A DNA stretch of 64,000 nucleotides from Bdellovibrio sp. (GCA_014376435.1 JACMRL010000021.1:1-64000), one strand, 5' to 3'; numbered from the stretch's first letter, positions 26,679 to 36,807 are shown. Numbers and translations are program-made. Notes: generated by a model from the sequence alone, not told the origin.

Positions 26679-27658
26679 GTTTTTACCCCCTGTGGTTTGA
26701 TGAATGTTTCTATTTTAGTCTTAAAAAGTTGTGATGGCTGGATTTTCCAGTTATCAACTTTAATTAGTTTTGAAAAATCCCGATCAAAATTACGTGACTG
26801 ATTCATCATTTTTTTTGCTGAATAGAAGCCGTCACGTTCGAGATTGTGTTTAAATGCAGCAAGGCGTAGTGATTGTTCTGTGTTCAATGGTAAATCAGTG
26901 AATCGAGTATTTACACCAACAAGTCCTTCGAAATGCAAACCAGCTGCGACCATATTTGGAATGTCAATAATAGAACGAGACGGGAGTTTGGATTTTCCCA
27001 ATCGAAGTTCAATGCGAGTAAAATTGTCAGTTAAATTTTCTTTTTTTGCTTTGTCATAGATTTCAATTTTTTCGTTACCTTTCCCGATAATTAAGCCAGT
27101 TCGACTTCCACTTTCGTCAATAAAAGTAAGAGAGCTTCTTTTGTTTTTAATATCTAACATTTGAGTTAACGCAGAAAATGAACATTCAAAATCAAGATTC
27201 AGGTCAAGCCTTGTTACCTTAGCATTTAAAATTGGTTCCTTTGGTACGACAGAATTGATAAAAGTATAATAGTTTTGCCAATTTATAAATTTATTTGGAT
27301 TTGAAATCAGACCTGTAATATCAGTTTCGCCGTAGCTAAGTTTTAAGTGAATTTGATTTGAATCCGAACTGATAACTAAATAGGGCTTTCGATCCTTAAG
27401 AAACACACGTTTGATCGTATATCCAAAAAGTTTTGCCGCTTTATGAATTTGACCAATTTGAATCGTTTCGGTGAAATAAGCATTGAGTTTGTCAATTCCA
27501 GCTCCTATCACTTTTGGTTGATCATTGTCTGACGAAGGTTTTACCCTTAATACCCTGTTGTTAGCACTTTTAAGAATGTTAAAAAATGATGCTAGCGATT
27601 GACGGCAATCACATAAATTATTGGTCTGGCAGATTAGGCATTGCTCCGTAACATTCAT
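26666..27658 (-). CDS. Replication-initiator-like protein (Rep_trans/phage RIF type)
   Basis: 330 aa. The core resembles replication initiation factors of rolling-circle plasmids and elements: a conserved strand with acidic residues (AKVTRLDLNLDFECSF), IYDKAKKENLTDNFTRIELRLGKSKL with a Tyr in IYDK as possible nucleophile, and a C-terminal helical region. The N-terminus has a Cys cluster (CLICQTNNLCDC) that may bind zinc. An integrated element with its own initiator could replicate after excision, as ICEs and IMEs do. The family assignment is by motif only. Confidence 0.55.
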   Translation of the reverse strand: MNVTEQCLICQTNNLCDCRQSLASFFNILKSANNRVLRVKPSSDNDQPKVIGAGIDKLNAYFTETIQIGQIHKAAKLFGYTIKRVFLKDRKPYLVISSDSNQIHLKLSYGETDITGLISNPNKFINWQNYYTFINSVVPKEPILNAKVTRLDLNLDFECSFSALTQMLDIKNKRSSLTFIDESGSRTGLIIGKGNEKIEIYDKAKKENLTDNFTRIELRLGKSKLPSRSIIDIPNMVAAGLHFEGLVGVNTRFTDLPLNTEQSLRLAAFKHNLERDGFYSAKKMMNQSRNFDRDFSKLIKVDNWKIQPSQLFKTKIETFIKPQGVKTWMH

Positions 27659-27730
27659 GGAGCCTAGTTAAGCATTGAGACAGCTTTTGGTAACTCGCCT
27701 CACTTTTTTAAAGTGGGTGCTGTATAATTA

Positions 27731-28837
27731 TCAAGTAATTTCAATATCTTGAAATACTCTTTTTAGAAGAGATGAGCTTAGTAGCCATGGATTTTTAGCT
27801 GGTAAATCCAAAAAATAAATTAAATAGTCCAAATATTCTCTTTCTATACCAGAAAGATCGACCCCAAAATGTTTGTTTTGAACTTTTAATAATTGAATAT
27901 GAATTTTATCAAATGATTTAGGGCTTTGAATGTAATTATGTTCTGCAAGTATTTCGAGGATGAGTGACTTAAGTGACTTAGTATTAAATAGAAGCAATTT
28001 GTAGCTATCAGGTATTTGTCTTCTAATACAAAAATTTTCAAATTCTGACTGGTTAAAAGTTTTCTTTTTATGGCTTTCAATATAGTAAAGTGCTTCAGCG
28101 TGTATTTCATTATACATGATTGAAACATGCCAATCATCTTGCGTACTGCGTTTCTTATTGCCATCGCCGAGTAGTATTTTACTAATTCGCTTTAATATAA
28201 CTTCGCTATTCTTTTTCACTGACAAAGTGCCATGAAGTCTATTCCATCTAAGGTTTTCGATCCATTCATAAACATGTTGATCGGATATATAAGAAATCGA
28301 AAATGACATTAAAAAGGGAAGCATTTCCGCAGGTGCAAATAGTGCAACCAACTCCTGCAGAGCAATTCTCGCTCTAATCTTGTGTAGGAATTGATCTTTA
28401 AGTCTATTTTTAAATTGGGTAAGCATTTTTTTTTCAAAATCAAAATGATAAATATTTTTTTTAAAAAACTCATCATCAGAAATTGATGGATCAATAAATT
28501 TCCGCATATTTCTCAAGCCATTAGAAAGTTGCATTATTCTTTTTGCATTTAATTCTTCAGGCTTCCTAAGCTCGTCAATGGCCACCAAAACCGATACATC
28601 AAAATCATCGATAATTATTTTATCACTAAGAGCAAGTTCTAAAAACTTTTTACGTAGTTCTGTAGTATTCTTGTTTTGGCTATCACTTGCTTGAAGTAGA
28701 CGAGTTAATTCATCAATGTTTGCTAAGTTGAATTTTGCAATCAGCGCCAAGCGCCACTGAATTTGATCAAGAGTTTGGGGTATAGATAGGCCTATGTTTG
28801 GATTAGTCATTTGTTTTTTTGATCTTCTTTTAAGCAT
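27731..28837 (-). CDS. Unknown protein of the element, 368 aa
   Basis: Not recognised. It is Lys/Leu/Ile-rich, predominantly helical and predicted cytosolic, with no signal peptide or membrane segment. An alternative start is Met10 (MTNPNIGLSIP). It is divergent from the HTH-hsdMSR operon, with about 120 bp between the starts, and its position beside restriction genes makes a defence or regulatory role possible. Very AT-rich, like the rest of the element. No catalytic motif could be picked out by eye. Confidence 0.55.
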   Translation of the reverse strand: MLKRRSKKQMTNPNIGLSIPQTLDQIQWRLALIAKFNLANIDELTRLLQASDSQNKNTTELRKKFLELALSDKIIIDDFDVSVLVAIDELRKPEELNAKRIMQLSNGLRNMRKFIDPSISDDEFFKKNIYHFDFEKKMLTQFKNRLKDQFLHKIRARIALQELVALFAPAEMLPFLMSFSISYISDQHVYEWIENLRWNRLHGTLSVKKNSEVILKRISKILLGDGNKKRSTQDDWHVSIMYNEIHAEALYYIESHKKKTFNQSEFENFCIRRQIPDSYKLLLFNTKSLKSLILEILAEHNYIQSPKSFDKIHIQLLKVQNKHFGVDLSGIEREYLDYLIYFLDLPAKNPWLLSSSLLKRVFQDIEIT

Positions 28838-28957
28838 CTAAGTAACGATAAATGTTCTCCGCTAAAATTGTCGAAATACTATATCTTTCTTATACTTGCA
28901 TTATCTTTGGTTATCATTAAAAATTATGACTTGGTAGTTGTGATGGAGGCTTTTTGT

Positions 28958-29191
28958 ATGACTGAACGATGGTTAAATGTTGAAGAAATTGCTCAGCACT
29001 TGGGCGTCGCCGCAATCACGGTTTACAGGTGGCTTGAAAAGGGTTCGATACCCTCGCATAGGGTTGGTAAGCTATGGCGTTTTAAGGCCTCTGAAGTCGA
29101 TGAGTGGATCGGCATTGGCGGGGCTGGGAGCGATTCATCAAATAAATTATCAAATTTAAAATCAACTAAAAATTTACATCAGGAGAAATAG
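28958..29191 (+). CDS. Excisionase-family HTH regulator leading the hsd operon
   Basis: The start at 28958 is set by GGAGG at 28945-28949; the in-frame extension to 28868 is hydrophobic and lacks a ribosome site. The 77-residue product is a compact HTH_17 domain: LNVEEIAQHLGVAAITVYRWLEKGSIPSHRVGKLWRFKASEVDEWI. It ends 2 nt before hsdM, so it is part of the restriction operon. Control of hsd expression, as C proteins do for type II systems, is a plausible inference. Confidence 0.8.
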   Translation: MTERWLNVEEIAQHLGVAAITVYRWLEKGSIPSHRVGKLWRFKASEVDEWIGIGGAGSDSSNKLSNLKSTKNLHQEK

Positions 29192-29193
29192 CA

Positions 29194-30648
29194 GTGTTTG
29201 AGCAAACCTTTAAAAATATAGATGACATACTTCACAAAGATGCAGGCTGCGGTAGCGAATTAGACTATGTAGAACAGACCTCTTGGGTATTGTTTTTAAA
29301 GTATTTAGATGACCTTGAAAAAGACAAAAAAACTGCCGCTGAACTTGCAGGTAATGACTACAAGCCCATTATCGATAAACAATACCGCTGGGAAGTTTGG
29401 GCAGCTCCAAAAGATAAAGATGGCAAAATTGACCACGATAAAGCACTAACTGGCGACGACTTAAAAGACTTCGTTGATTTAAAACTGATCCCATACTTAA
29501 AAAAGTTCAAAGCCAATGCTGAATCGGCTGATACAATTGAATATAAAGTTGGTGAAATTTTTAGTGAACTGAAAAACAAAATTCAAAGTGGCTACAATAT
29601 GCGTGAAGTGATAAACCGCATTGATGAATTACGTTTTCGTTCTCACGCTGAAAAGCATGAGATGTCACATTTGTACGAAGCTAAAATCCAAAATATGGGT
29701 AATGCTGGCCGTAATGGGGGAGAGTACTACACTCCACGCCCATTGATTAGAACTATCGTTAAGGTAGTTGAACCTAAAATAGGCGATAAAATTTATGATG
29801 GTGCAGTTGGGTCTGCTGGCTTTTTGTGTGAGGCTTTTGAGTATTTAAAAGAAAGTAAAAAACTAACGACTAAAGACATTGAAACACTTCAAAAAAAGAC
29901 TTTCTACGGAAAAGAAAAAAAGTCATTGGCCTACATTATCGGAACCATGAATATGATTTTGCATGGGGTTGAAGCTCCAAACATAGTTCATACAAATACG
30001 TTGGCTGAAAACTTATCAGATATTCAAGAAAAAGACCGCTATGATGTTATTTTAGCGAATCCACCTTTTGGTGGCAAAGAACGTGCAGAAGTTCAGCAAA
30101 ATTTTCCAATCAAGACTGGTGAAACAGCCTCCTTGTTTTTGCAGCATTTTATTAAAATACTTAAAGCTGGAGGTAAAGCTGGCATCGTTATAAAAAATAC
30201 TTTTTTAAGCAATACCGATAATGCAACTGTTAGTATAAGAAAACTTATTTTAGAAAACTGCAACCTTCATTCAGTGTTAGATTTACCTAGCGGCACGTTC
30301 ACTGGTGCAGGTGTGAAAACCGTAGTTCTTTTTTTTGACAAGGGTACTCCAACAAAAAAAGTATGGTTTTATCAACTTAATTTAGATCGAAATTTAGGTA
30401 AAACAAATGCACTAAGCGAAAGAGACTTGGCTGATTTTGTTAAACTTCAAAAAACAAAAACTGAAAGTGAAAACGCTTGGACTATTAACGTAAAAGATAT
30501 AGATCAAAAGACGTTTGATTTGAGTGCTAAAAATCCGAATAAAAAAGAAGTAGCTTCTTTACGCCAACCGCAAGATATTTTAGAAGAAATGAAAGCGCTG
30601 GATGAAGCGAGTACGGAGATATTAGATTCAATTATGGAACTACTATGA
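29194..30648 (+). CDS. hsdM: Type I restriction-modification methyltransferase subunit HsdM
   Basis: 484 aa. N-terminal HsdM helical domain (LHKDAGCGSELDYVEQTSWVLFLKYLDDLE), then the N6-adenine methylase domain: GGEYYTPRPLIRTIV, the SAM-binding DGAVGSAGFLCEAF and catalytic NPPF at 289-292. GTG start preceded by AGGAG. With HsdS it methylates the host sequence and protects it from HsdR. Its stop overlaps the hsdS ATG by 4 nt. Confidence 0.95.
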   Translation: MFEQTFKNIDDILHKDAGCGSELDYVEQTSWVLFLKYLDDLEKDKKTAAELAGNDYKPIIDKQYRWEVWAAPKDKDGKIDHDKALTGDDLKDFVDLKLIPYLKKFKANAESADTIEYKVGEIFSELKNKIQSGYNMREVINRIDELRFRSHAEKHEMSHLYEAKIQNMGNAGRNGGEYYTPRPLIRTIVKVVEPKIGDKIYDGAVGSAGFLCEAFEYLKESKKLTTKDIETLQKKTFYGKEKKSLAYIIGTMNMILHGVEAPNIVHTNTLAENLSDIQEKDRYDVILANPPFGGKERAEVQQNFPIKTGETASLFLQHFIKILKAGGKAGIVIKNTFLSNTDNATVSIRKLILENCNLHSVLDLPSGTFTGAGVKTVVLFFDKGTPTKKVWFYQLNLDRNLGKTNALSERDLADFVKLQKTKTESENAWTINVKDIDQKTFDLSAKNPNKKEVASLRQPQDILEEMKALDEASTEILDSIMELL

Positions 30649-31847
30649 AGCAAGGTTGGGAAATAAAAAAACTATCCGATATTGGCAAAGTTTTTAATGG
30701 CAACAGTATTAACGAAAAAGTTAAAAAAGATAATTATACAGATTTAGTTGATGGCTACTCATTTGTCGCTACAAAAGATGTAGGGTTTGATAGTAAAATT
30801 GATTATGAAAATGGAGTAAAAATTCCTTTTTCTGAAAAGGCCCAATTTAAAATTGCACCAGCAAATACGCCGTTAATTTGTGCGGAAGGAGGGAGCGCAG
30901 GAAAGAAAATAGCTATTACAAATCAAGATGTTTGTTTTGGCAATAAGTTGTTCGCCTTAGTTCCAAATAAAAACGTAGATAGCAAATTTATATTTTACTA
31001 CTATTTCCATTCTTCATTTCAGAAGTATTTTGCTGCTGAAATGGCCGGAATTATTGGGGGTGTTTCAATGAATAAATTTAAGGAAATCGAAATCCCCCTC
31101 CCACCCCTTCCCGAGCAAAAACAAATCGTAGCAATTTTAGATGAATCTTTCGCCGCCATTGATAAAGCAAAAGCCAATGCCAAGCTAAACCACAAAAACG
31201 CCAAAGAACTTTTTGAAAGTTATTTGCATGGTGTATTTGAAAATAAAATGGCTACTGGTAAAATTAAAACCTTAATTGATTTTTGTGAGTTTAAACAAGG
31301 GATTCAACGAGACGTTAAACTTCAAAGTGAAATTGAGGGCAACAATCAAGTAAGATTTTTACGAATCATCGACTTTACTCAAGGCGATGAGTTACACCGA
31401 TACATTGATAATCCTGGTGCAGAATATGTTTTGGGCGAGAATGATATTTCCCTAGTGCGTTATGGCGCATCTACTGGTTTCGTTTGTACAGGTTTGAGTG
31501 GGGCTTTAGCCAATAATTTGTTTCGGGTTATTCCTAGAAACAAGAACGAACTGATCAATGAATTTTTATACTTTTATCTTAAAGCTCCCATTTTCCAAAG
31601 AGTTATTAAAGAAAGCATGAATGGGGCGGCGATGCCTGCAATTAGTTTTGGATTAATAGAAGATATTCCATTTCCAGTAGTTTCTCTTAGTCATCAGAAA
31701 GAAATAGTTCAAAAACTTAAAACTTTGGCTGACGATGTGCTAAGGCTAGAATCAATTTACAAACAGAAAATCGACGATTTAGAGGAGCTTAAAAAATCAA
31801 TCCTGCAAAAAGCCTTTTGCGGTGAGCTAGAAGGAGCTTCTCAATGA
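30645..31847 (+). CDS. hsdS: Type I restriction-modification specificity subunit HsdS
   Basis: 400 aa with the classic two-half design. The first target-recognition domain is followed by a conserved helix region (EIPLPPLPEQKQIVAILDES, about 145-195); the second target-recognition domain is followed by the second helix region (DDVLRLESIYKQKIDDLEELKKSILQKAF). The two halves determine a bipartite DNA target, which cannot be read from sequence alone. Overlaps of 4 nt with hsdM and hsdR show tight coupling. Confidence 0.92.
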   Translation: MKQGWEIKKLSDIGKVFNGNSINEKVKKDNYTDLVDGYSFVATKDVGFDSKIDYENGVKIPFSEKAQFKIAPANTPLICAEGGSAGKKIAITNQDVCFGNKLFALVPNKNVDSKFIFYYYFHSSFQKYFAAEMAGIIGGVSMNKFKEIEIPLPPLPEQKQIVAILDESFAAIDKAKANAKLNHKNAKELFESYLHGVFENKMATGKIKTLIDFCEFKQGIQRDVKLQSEIEGNNQVRFLRIIDFTQGDELHRYIDNPGAEYVLGENDISLVRYGASTGFVCTGLSGALANNLFRVIPRNKNELINEFLYFYLKAPIFQRVIKESMNGAAMPAISFGLIEDIPFPVVSLSHQKEIVQKLKTLADDVLRLESIYKQKIDDLEELKKSILQKAFCGELEGASQ

Positions 31848-34156
31848 ATGAAGCTGAAACAAGGGCAGAACTAATTGACCCCAAGCTATTACAAAGCGGC
31901 TGGGGTGTAGTTGAAAACACGAAAGTTCTTAGAGAGCATCAAATCACTGCTGGTAAAATTCAAACTGGTGGCGGTCGGTTAAAGCAGCAAATTGCTGACT
32001 ATGTATTGGTTTACAAAGGTCGCAAGTTAGCCGTTGTTGAAGCTAAAAGTGATGACCTTGAAGTTGGTGAAGGTGTCGCTCAAGCTAAGAAATATGCAGA
32101 AATGCTTCAAGTTGAAACTACATTTTCAAGCAATGGAAATGAAATTTATCAAATTTGTTTAAAAACCTGCACTGAAGGTTTAGTAAGTAAATTTCCTACA
32201 CCCGAAGAACTTTGGGCTAAAACTTATGGTGTTGAAAATAATTGGCGTGATATATTCAATGCTGTTCCATTTGAAGATGTTGGCGGGTCTAAGGGCGCCA
32301 GGTACTATCAAGAAAACGCAGTAAATAATGTAATGGCGGCAATCGCCAATAAGAAGCCTCGAATTTTACTTACCTTAGCAACAGGTACTGGAAAAACATT
32401 TATTGCATTTCAAATTGCTTGGAAGTTATTTCAGACTAGATGGAATTTAAAACGTGACGGAGCAAGAAGGCCTCGAATTTTATTTCTTGCAGATCGAAAC
32501 ATATTAGCTGATCAGGCTTTCAATTCTTTTTCAGCTTTTCCTGAAGATGCTCTCGTGCGTATCAACCCTAAAGAGATCAGTAAAAAAGGAAGTGTTCCAA
32601 CTAATGGCAGTATTTTCTTTACTATTTTTCAAACTTTTATGAGTGGTAAAGACGATAAGCCTAATTTTGGTTCGTACCCACCCGATTATTTTGATTTTAT
32701 TATTATTGATGAGTGTCATCGTGGCGGAGCAAATGACGAAGGCAATTGGAGAGGAATTTTAGATTATTTTTCTCCAGCAGTTCAGCTTGGTTTAACAGCT
32801 ACACCAAAGCGCAAAGATAATACTGATACTTACAGATACTTTGGCGAGCCAGTGTACATTTACTCTTTGAAAGAAGGAATCAATGACGGCTACTTAACAC
32901 CTTTCAAAGTTAAAAGAATTAAAACCACTTTAGACGATTATATTTATACTTCTGACGATCAATTGGTTGAAGGCGAAATTGAAGAAGGCAAAAGATACGT
33001 TGAAAGTGATTTTAATAAAATAATTGAAATCAAACAGCGTGAAGCTAAGCGTGTTCAAATTATGCTTGATAACGTTGATCAGTCAGAAAAAACTATCGTA
33101 TTTTGTGCGAACCAAGCCCATGCGGCTGCTATTCGAGATCTAATCAATCAAAATACAAAGAGAAAAGATCCCAATTACTGTGCAAGGGTTACTGCTAATG
33201 ATGGCGAAATTGGCGAACAGTTTTTGCGTGAATTTCAGGACAATGAAAAAACTATTCCTACTATGCTTACAACATCACAAAAACTATCTACGGGTGTTGA
33301 TGCCAGAAACGTTAGAAACATAGTTCTTATGCGTCCAGTGAACTCAATGATCGAATTTAAGCAGATCGTTGGTCGTGGAACTCGTTTATTTGACGGTAAG
33401 GAGTTCTTTACGATTTATGACTTCGTGGACGCCTATCAACATTTCGCTGATCCTGAGTGGGATGGTGAGCCTTTAGCGCCTGAAGCGCCAGTAGATCCAA
33501 AAGATCCCAGTAAGCCTAAGGAGCCAAAAGAACCGAGTGGCTCAGATGAGCCAAAGGCCGAAAGAAAAAAGAAGATTAAGGTAAAACTCAGGGATGGAAA
33601 AGAGCGAGAAATTCAGCACATGATTTCAACCTCGTTTTGGGGTGCTGATGGTAAGCCAATTTCAGCTGAAGAGTTTCTGCATAACCTTTACGGCGCATTA
33701 CCAGCCTTTTTTAAAAGCGAAGATGAGCTTCGTAAAATTTGGTCTAGCCCGATAACCCGTAAGACACTGTTGGATAAACTAGCTGAGGGTGGTTTTGGTA
33801 AAGATGAATTGGTGGCATTGCAAAAACTGATTGATGCGGAAAAAAGCGATTTGTTCGATGTTCTTGAATATGTTTCATTTGCAGTTAAGCCAATAACCAG
33901 AGAAGCCAGAGTTGCTGGTGCGCAATCTAATATCTTTGCAATGTTAAACAGTAAACAAAAAGATTTCTTGGACTTTGTTTTATCTAAATACATCGAAACT
34001 GGTGTTGAAGAACTTGATCAAGAGAAGTTACCAAAGCTACTGACGTTAAAGTATCTGTCGCTTGATGATGCAAGTAGCGTACTTGGCGATGTTCCAAAAA
34101 TACGTTCTATGTTTATTGATTTTCAAAAGCATTTGTATGATCAAAGAGGTGCATAA
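31844..34156 (+). CDS. hsdR: Type I restriction endonuclease/translocase subunit HsdR (EcoEI-like)
   Basis: 770 aa, within the size range of the EcoEI (type IB) branch. N-terminal nuclease motif Asp52 ... Glu66-Ala-Lys68 (IADYVLVYKGRKLAVVEAK). Helicase motor: Walker A ATGTGKT (179-185), DECH (289-292), LGLTATPKR, and motif VI-like QIVGRGTRL. A Pro/Lys-rich linker (PVDPKDPSKPKEPKEPSGS) precedes an EcoEI-type C-terminal domain. All catalytic residues look intact. Its stop is 2 nt before the dynamin-like gene. Confidence 0.94.
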   Translation: MNEAETRAELIDPKLLQSGWGVVENTKVLREHQITAGKIQTGGGRLKQQIADYVLVYKGRKLAVVEAKSDDLEVGEGVAQAKKYAEMLQVETTFSSNGNEIYQICLKTCTEGLVSKFPTPEELWAKTYGVENNWRDIFNAVPFEDVGGSKGARYYQENAVNNVMAAIANKKPRILLTLATGTGKTFIAFQIAWKLFQTRWNLKRDGARRPRILFLADRNILADQAFNSFSAFPEDALVRINPKEISKKGSVPTNGSIFFTIFQTFMSGKDDKPNFGSYPPDYFDFIIIDECHRGGANDEGNWRGILDYFSPAVQLGLTATPKRKDNTDTYRYFGEPVYIYSLKEGINDGYLTPFKVKRIKTTLDDYIYTSDDQLVEGEIEEGKRYVESDFNKIIEIKQREAKRVQIMLDNVDQSEKTIVFCANQAHAAAIRDLINQNTKRKDPNYCARVTANDGEIGEQFLREFQDNEKTIPTMLTTSQKLSTGVDARNVRNIVLMRPVNSMIEFKQIVGRGTRLFDGKEFFTIYDFVDAYQHFADPEWDGEPLAPEAPVDPKDPSKPKEPKEPSGSDEPKAERKKKIKVKLRDGKEREIQHMISTSFWGADGKPISAEEFLHNLYGALPAFFKSEDELRKIWSSPITRKTLLDKLAEGGFGKDELVALQKLIDAEKSDLFDVLEYVSFAVKPITREARVAGAQSNIFAMLNSKQKDFLDFVLSKYIETGVEELDQEKLPKLLTLKYLSLDDASSVLGDVPKIRSMFIDFQKHLYDQRGA

Positions 34157-34158
34157 CA

Positions 34159-36807
34159 ATGAGCATAGATCAATCAGATGTTCAACTAAAGCAATATTCA
34201 GATGGATTAACCAAATTACTGGATATTATAAATTCAAAAAGTGGCGTATTCGATTTAAATAATAATGTTAATGACATTAAAAAAAATGAAGCTATTAGGC
34301 TTTTGCGAAGTTTAGATGAGTATAATGGTAGAGAGAAATCGTTAATTTATTTAGGATTTCTAGGGCATTACTCTACAGGTAAATCTAGTACAATAAATTC
34401 TATTCTAAATTTACAAGGAGAAAGCGCCCGCCCACATGGTTTGGATAGAACAGATAAGCAGATCACACTTATCACTAAACAAGAAAATTTAAACTCGCTA
34501 ATTCTAATGGTTAGAACGGGCGATGTGCCAATACGAATTTCTAGTATTGAGTCTGATTTATTAAAGAATATAGTGTTAATGGACACGCCAGGGTCTGGTG
34601 ATCCTAGTATTTTAAATGAGCTTGTCAGGGATATACTGCCTGTTTGTGACTACTTATTTTACTTTATTTCTGCCGCCAACCCATTAGATGATGCTGATTT
34701 GCCGTTACTCAAAGAAAAGAGTAGGGATTTAAAATTTATTCCAATGAAAGTTATTCTTACCAGAGCAAATGAGTTTGCTCAGGATGAAAATGAGCAACTT
34801 ACAGAAACAAACTTTAATGAAAAATCAAGCAAGGAGTTGGTGGGAAATTTAATAGCAAAGTTTAAAGAATTTGCGTCGATTGAAATGGATGAAAAAGATG
34901 TGTTTCTTATTGATAACAAGGCTTGTTTTCGAATCGAAGCTCTGCGTGAGTTTATTATCCACGAAGTTTCAAGTCGAAGCACCGACAAGGCCTTACAAGT
35001 TCACTCGCATAAGGTTAATTTTTTTAAAACAAAATCTAGTGCTTTACGTGAGCATTTTTTTAAAATTGTGATTAGTAAGATTGAAGACCTTGGTTTATAT
35101 CTCAAAAAAGCAGAAGAGAATAAAAAAAAATACGAGGATTCTGTAAATATCAGTAATAATAATTTGACCAATTCTTGGTTTCAAAAAGAGCAAAAAATTA
35201 AGACGTCATTTACAGAATTTGAAAAAGCCATTACGGAAACCGCGAAAAAACTAACTCTCCCTGAAAATATTTGGCAAGCGGTAAATTTTATAAAATGGCA
35301 AAACGATGTTAAGCTATTCATTCACCAAGAGGCGGTAAGTGAGTCTAATTTAATAATAATGAATTATAAAAATGAATTAAAAAATTCAATTTCTATGCAA
35401 GTTTTTGATTTGAAAATTAAACTGAGCAATCACGAATTTGATGAAAATACTGACATTGGCGAACTGTTAAAATTGGATTTTAACTTTAAGTTAGATGTAA
35501 AAAGAGAACTGCATGGCTCGACTGACTTAAATTACAAAGTATCAAGATTTTGGCATGAGAGTCGTTCGGTTGTTAAAGAGACAGCAGAAGAAATTAAAAG
35601 TAATATTTCAACAATGTTGGGGCGAATTAGGGGTAAATACCCTTTAAAAAATTTAAAAGACTATGTCGAAGAATCAATGCAAAATTTAAACCAAGACATT
35701 GATAAATTTTTTTCAATTGCTGAGTTGTATAGAACAGCGATTCTGTCTAGACATGTAAAGGATTATATAAATAATTTGAACTTGGGAAAAAATTTAGACG
35801 ATTTAGACCAAGATTTTTTAGCCCAAGATAAGCTGCAACTGGCGCAAGAGGCCTCAAATGCTATATATTTCAACTACGAATTGAAGAATAGCAAGACGGA
35901 GCAAATTTTTAGCCAAATTGAAAACGACATTTTAAACGTAAAAATTCAAAATATTGTTTTGGAAGACGAATTAAACATCAAAGGCAAACAGGAAAAGCTA
36001 TTTAGTGACATCAAGCCAGCGATTGTTTTTCAAAATGTTTATGATATTTTTTCACAAAAAGTAGAAAATAGACTTCTGAAAGAATATGAAAACATAACAC
36101 AAAGAGTTTCGAAGATTTATATTGGTAAAAGAAATACTTATTTGGAAGAGATCGATAATTGGAAAAAAGATACAAAAAAGCTGATAAAAAATATTATTCT
36201 ACTAATTTTGACTACTGTTTTAGTCTTAGCAATAACCTTCAATTTTAATATGGAAATTCCACAAACAATATTTTGGGTAATTATTACGACGATAATTTCA
36301 GGAACTATTTTTGAGCTCTATAAAAATTATATTTCATTAAGTATATTTAAAAATTTCGTTAAGTCAGGTAGTCGAGTTTTTGCAGCAAAGAATAAATTTT
36401 CATTGGAAATGAGGCATGCAATCGATGAGATAATAACTGATTTTGATTTGGGTTCTCTTGAGATTGAAAATAGTATTATATATACCGAGATTGAAAGAGA
36501 GTGGAGCCAGCAGTTTGAAACATTGAAGTCAAATACAGAAGCAATGAGTCTGGCTGAGATTTATACACAATTAAATAATATTTCTATAGAGCTTCGATCT
36601 ATAAATTTAAAGTATTCACAGACAGGCACTGAGGTATTTAGTCAGTATTTAAGTTATTATAACAATCCAGAGAGTAATATAAGTCATTTAAATGGAATAT
36701 CGAATAAAATCAAAATTAATTCAATTGAGCCTTCTTTTCTGCATCTGCAAGAAGTCTCCAAAGAATTAAATCTATCTAAAGAAAACATAGGTGCTGTCGT
36801 TTTTTAA
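34159..36807 (+). CDS. Dynamin-like membrane GTPase in the restriction operon
   Basis: 882 aa. GTPase domain: G1 GHYSTGKSS (69-77), G3 DTPGSGD (142-148), and TRANEF (201-206) in the place of the NKxD G4 motif. A long helical or coiled-coil stalk follows. Two adjacent membrane segments at about 678-695 and 703-720 separated by a short polar loop recall the paddle of bacterial dynamin-like proteins. Then comes a second helical region. Bacterial dynamins occur in defence islands (for example the LeoBC/Eleos system) and in membrane repair. The 2-nt gap from hsdR argues that it belongs to the same functional unit. It is strongly AT-rich. Defence function is inference. Confidence 0.75.
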   Translation: MSIDQSDVQLKQYSDGLTKLLDIINSKSGVFDLNNNVNDIKKNEAIRLLRSLDEYNGREKSLIYLGFLGHYSTGKSSTINSILNLQGESARPHGLDRTDKQITLITKQENLNSLILMVRTGDVPIRISSIESDLLKNIVLMDTPGSGDPSILNELVRDILPVCDYLFYFISAANPLDDADLPLLKEKSRDLKFIPMKVILTRANEFAQDENEQLTETNFNEKSSKELVGNLIAKFKEFASIEMDEKDVFLIDNKACFRIEALREFIIHEVSSRSTDKALQVHSHKVNFFKTKSSALREHFFKIVISKIEDLGLYLKKAEENKKKYEDSVNISNNNLTNSWFQKEQKIKTSFTEFEKAITETAKKLTLPENIWQAVNFIKWQNDVKLFIHQEAVSESNLIIMNYKNELKNSISMQVFDLKIKLSNHEFDENTDIGELLKLDFNFKLDVKRELHGSTDLNYKVSRFWHESRSVVKETAEEIKSNISTMLGRIRGKYPLKNLKDYVEESMQNLNQDIDKFFSIAELYRTAILSRHVKDYINNLNLGKNLDDLDQDFLAQDKLQLAQEASNAIYFNYELKNSKTEQIFSQIENDILNVKIQNIVLEDELNIKGKQEKLFSDIKPAIVFQNVYDIFSQKVENRLLKEYENITQRVSKIYIGKRNTYLEEIDNWKKDTKKLIKNIILLILTTVLVLAITFNFNMEIPQTIFWVIITTIISGTIFELYKNYISLSIFKNFVKSGSRVFAAKNKFSLEMRHAIDEIITDFDLGSLEIENSIIYTEIEREWSQQFETLKSNTEAMSLAEIYTQLNNISIELRSINLKYSQTGTEVFSQYLSYYNNPESNISHLNGISNKIKINSIEPSFLHLQEVSKELNLSKENIGAVVF

